NCBI GenBank assembly: GCA_030530875.1
Contig: JAUMUD010000010.1
Span: forward strand, 1-64,000
DNA: 64,000 nucleotides
Source: Corynebacterium sp.
GTDB lineage: Bacteria; Actinomycetota; Actinomycetes; Mycobacteriales; Mycobacteriaceae
Direction: 5' to 3'
A program made the translations under genes and the position numbers. A model generated the notes under the pieces. It searched no databases, was not told where the DNA came from, and saw only the letters and a list, made by a program, of their open reading frames with translations. Shown here one piece after another: positions 62,003-64,000 of the stretch (its first letter is position 1; every line of letters begins with the position of its first letter).

Positions 62003-62744
62003 CTTGAGTTCGAATAATTCGGTTGCTGCACGGGCAGTCAACCTCGTAAAAGAATACGGCGCCGGTGATACCCGTGTGACCGCTCTTGATAATGTCAATA
62101 TCGAATTCCGCCACGGCGAATTCACCGCCATTATGGGCCCTTCGGGCTCCGGCAAGTCCACGCTCATGCACTGCATGGCTGGCCTGGATTCTATTACTCG
62201 TGGCCAGACCTTTATTGGCGATACTGATCTTTCTACCCTACGCGATAAGGCCATGACGAAGCTCCGCCGCGATCGCCTGGGCTTTGTTTTCCAGTCCTTC
62301 AACCTGGTCCCAACCCTGACCGCCGAGGAAAATATCACCCTTCCTTCCGATATTGCCGGTAAGAAGATTGATAAGGCCTGGTTCGATGATGTTGTGCGCC
62401 GTCTTGGCCTTGACCAGCGTCTGAAGCACCGCCCAAGCGAGCTTTCCGGTGGTCAGCAGCAGCGTGTGGCTGTGGCCCGTGCGCTCATTTCCCGCCCTGA
62501 GATTATCTTCGGCGATGAGCCAACCGGTAACCTCGACTCCAATTCTTCTGCTGAGGTGCTCAATATCCTGCGTACCTCCGTGGATGAGCTGGGTCAGACC
62601 GTGGTTATTGTTACCCACGACCCTAAGGCTGCCTCCTATGCGGATCGCGTGATCTTCCTTGCCGATGGTCGCCTTGTGGAGGAAATCCACAACCCAACCA
62701 CCGACGCCATCCTCAATGTGATGGGTAGGATTGAGGACCTCTAA
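61992..62744 (+). CDS. ABC transporter ATP-binding protein (LolD/MacB type)
   Basis: This 250-residue ATPase has Walker A GPSGSGKST, the Q-loop in VFQSFNLVP, the signature LSGGQQQRVAVARAL, Walker B IIFGDEPTGNLD and the switch His in VTHDPKAA. It belongs to the MacB/LolD/FtsE group that works with FtsX-like permeases. It starts inside the end of the pseudouridine synthase gene, and the permease begins directly after it. The substrate is not known; antibiotic peptides or lipids are usual in the group. Confidence 0.93.
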   Translation: MTSSLSSNNSVAARAVNLVKEYGAGDTRVTALDNVNIEFRHGEFTAIMGPSGSGKSTLMHCMAGLDSITRGQTFIGDTDLSTLRDKAMTKLRRDRLGFVFQSFNLVPTLTAEENITLPSDIAGKKIDKAWFDDVVRRLGLDQRLKHRPSELSGGQQQRVAVARALISRPEIIFGDEPTGNLDSNSSAEVLNILRTSVDELGQTVVIVTHDPKAASYADRVIFLADGRLVEEIHNPTTDAILNVMGRIEDL

Positions 62745-62745
62745 A

Positions 62746-64000
62746 ATGATGCGTACTATTTCCCTGCGCAACATCGCCGCGCATAAATTGCGACTGGCTT
62801 TGAGTATTTTCGCAGTGGTTTTGGGTACGGCCTTCATTGCTGGCTCAGCCATGTTTACCAATGTGCTGTCCACGACCTATGACAAGGCCGCGTCCAATCA
62901 ATTCCAAAATATTAATCTCGTGGCCACCGGCAAGTCGGGCTCCGGCCTGCTCTCGCTCATCGGTGGTGGTTCCGGTATTGGCAAAATTAGCCAATCGACG
63001 GTCCAGGAACTCCGCCAAAACCCTGACGTAAAGTCCGTGGTTGCGGCCAATGATAGTGCCTCCATTATTCTTGCCGGCTCCGATGGCAAGGCCATCTCCG
63101 GCGGTTCTGTGGGCACTGCCTATGTAGAGGGCCATCCGTCGATTAGCCAGGCCCCATTGAGTGAGGGCAGCTGGCCAACCGAGGCCGGCACCGTGGCTAT
63201 CGACGCCACCACCGCCAAGAACGGCAACCTGACGATTGGCAGCACCACTACTATGGTGCATTCTGGTGGCCGTAGCCAGGTCACGGTTGTGGGTATCTTT
63301 AATGCCAAGAAGGCCAATATTAATGGCGTGGCCGTTGTGGTCCCTGAGTCTGATTACTTCAGCGAATTTGCCACGGGCGGTGTGGCTACTGCCCTGATTT
63401 CCTTCAAGGATGGCGTGAGCCAGGATGAGGGTACGGCAGCACTGACCAAGGCTTTCCCAACTCTCAACTTCACCAGTGCTGAGGAGATTGTGAAGCAGAC
63501 CAGCCAGGCTCTTGGCCAGTACCTCAAGTACATGAAGTACATGCTCTGGGCCTTTGCCGGCATTGGTCTTCTCGTGGGTACCTTCATTATTTCCAATACC
63601 TTCTCTATGATTGTGGCTCAGCGTAACCGCGAGTTCGCTCTGCTGCGTTCCATTGGTATTACCTCCCAGCAGGTCACCCGCTCAGTGCTCTTTGAGGCTC
63701 TGATTATCGGCTTGATTGGCTCCATCATCGGTATTGTTGTGGGCTTTGGCCTTTCCCAGGGCATTCTTGCCTTCCTGGCCTCCAAGGGCACGGAAATTAA
63801 TGGCGGTATTGGTCTTGATGCCACCTCGATTCTTGTGCCGATTATTGTGGGTGTCATTATTACGGCTGTCAGTGCCTATGCACCTGCCCGTGCTGCTGGT
63901 CGCGTGCGCCCAGTTGAGGCCATGCATCAGAATGATGCCAAGGGCATTAAGCTGCGCTCCTGGTTCGGTTTCCCAGTGCTGATTCTCGGCGTCATTCTTG
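62746..64000 (+). CDS. FtsX/MacB-like ABC transporter permease (C-terminus outside window)
   Basis: The frame is open from the ATG at 62746 to the edge, about 418 residues. It starts MMRTISLRNIAAHKLRLALS with the first membrane span near residues 17-38, followed by a large outer domain (about 45-255) and then spans near 265-290, 320-345 and 365-385 with the loop QRNREFALLRSIGITSQQVT, typical of FtsX-type permeases. GAGGA lies before the start. Family members of this length usually have about 850 residues with a repeated second half, so roughly half is missing. Confidence 0.9.
   Translation, partial: MMRTISLRNIAAHKLRLALSIFAVVLGTAFIAGSAMFTNVLSTTYDKAASNQFQNINLVATGKSGSGLLSLIGGGSGIGKISQSTVQELRQNPDVKSVVAANDSASIILAGSDGKAISGGSVGTAYVEGHPSISQAPLSEGSWPTEAGTVAIDATTAKNGNLTIGSTTTMVHSGGRSQVTVVGIFNAKKANINGVAVVVPESDYFSEFATGGVATALISFKDGVSQDEGTAALTKAFPTLNFTSAEEIVKQTSQALGQYLKYMKYMLWAFAGIGLLVGTFIISNTFSMIVAQRNREFALLRSIGITSQQVTRSVLFEALIIGLIGSIIGIVVGFGLSQGILAFLASKGTEINGGIGLDATSILVPIIVGVIITAVSAYAPARAAGRVRPVEAMHQNDAKGIKLRSWFGFPVLILGVIL

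Overview
The window looks like the chromosome of a mycolic-acid bacterium of the genus Corynebacterium (order Mycobacteriales). The evidence is a block of mycolate and arabinogalactan genes (fadD32, cutinase-like hydrolases, two mycolyltransferases, ubiA, the PAP2 phosphatase, glfT2, glf), followed by genes I know as syntenic in corynebacteria (pheA, lcpB, ldh, sodA, hrrSA, DUF2020 and DUF6474 proteins). No species is claimed. I saw no rRNA, tRNA, CRISPR array, insertion sequence or prophage.

Layout. 1-4889: two secreted, very Ala-rich coiled-coil surface proteins; the first runs off the left edge. 5152-18880: the envelope block, all on the minus strand: fadD32, a tandem array of four cutinase-like hydrolases with the decayed remains of a fifth, a lipoprotein, mycolyltransferase with LGFP repeats, a short mycolyltransferase, ubiA, PAP2, glfT2. 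19101-21989: a duplicated asparagine-type permease. 22114-27383: glf, a PGRP-type amidase and two related HAD phosphatases, one fused to a PlsC acyltransferase. 27707-31734: the glpD-glpF-glpK glycerol operon, with a CRP/GlxR-like site. 31787-38204: DUF1304, TauE-type permease, serS, a septum-formation-type protein, pheA, a CPBP membrane protein and an LCP ligase. 38267-42779: DUF5926 and a third Ala-rich surface protein of about 1180 residues. 42983-46672: ldh, an unknown membrane-anchored protein, sodA, MFS transporter. 46669-51837: an unknown protein, a membrane-fused copper nitrite reductase and a RecB-like nuclease. 51894-54448: DUF6474, PhoD and Lsr2. 54488-59823: the heme-type two-component system hrrSA, a lipoprotein, a class E sortase with a tiny membrane partner, a second YidC and a TetR regulator. 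59918-64000: universal stress protein, a possible 43-residue protein, an RluA-type pseudouridine synthase and an ABC exporter cut by the right edge.

How the genes fit together. Most of the window builds or remodels the cell envelope. UbiA, PAP2, Glf and GlfT2 supply arabinose and galactan precursors. FadD32 activates meromycolate. The mycolyltransferases place mycolates on the wall, and the cutinase-like enzymes probably edit envelope lipids. LCP attaches glycopolymer to peptidoglycan. The three Ala-rich proteins would sit on this surface.

The best candidates for something new are: (a) the family of three Ala-rich surface proteins, two of which share GA-like helical modules and a non-LPXTG C-terminal membrane anchor with a short tail; (b) the expanded cutinase array with its relic; (c) the absence of pks13/accD4 and aftB from their usual places beside fadD32 and ubiA; and (d) an unusually compact gene layout, with five convergent gene pairs sharing four bases of their stop codons and several divergent pairs whose starts are nearly back to back with paired -10 boxes.
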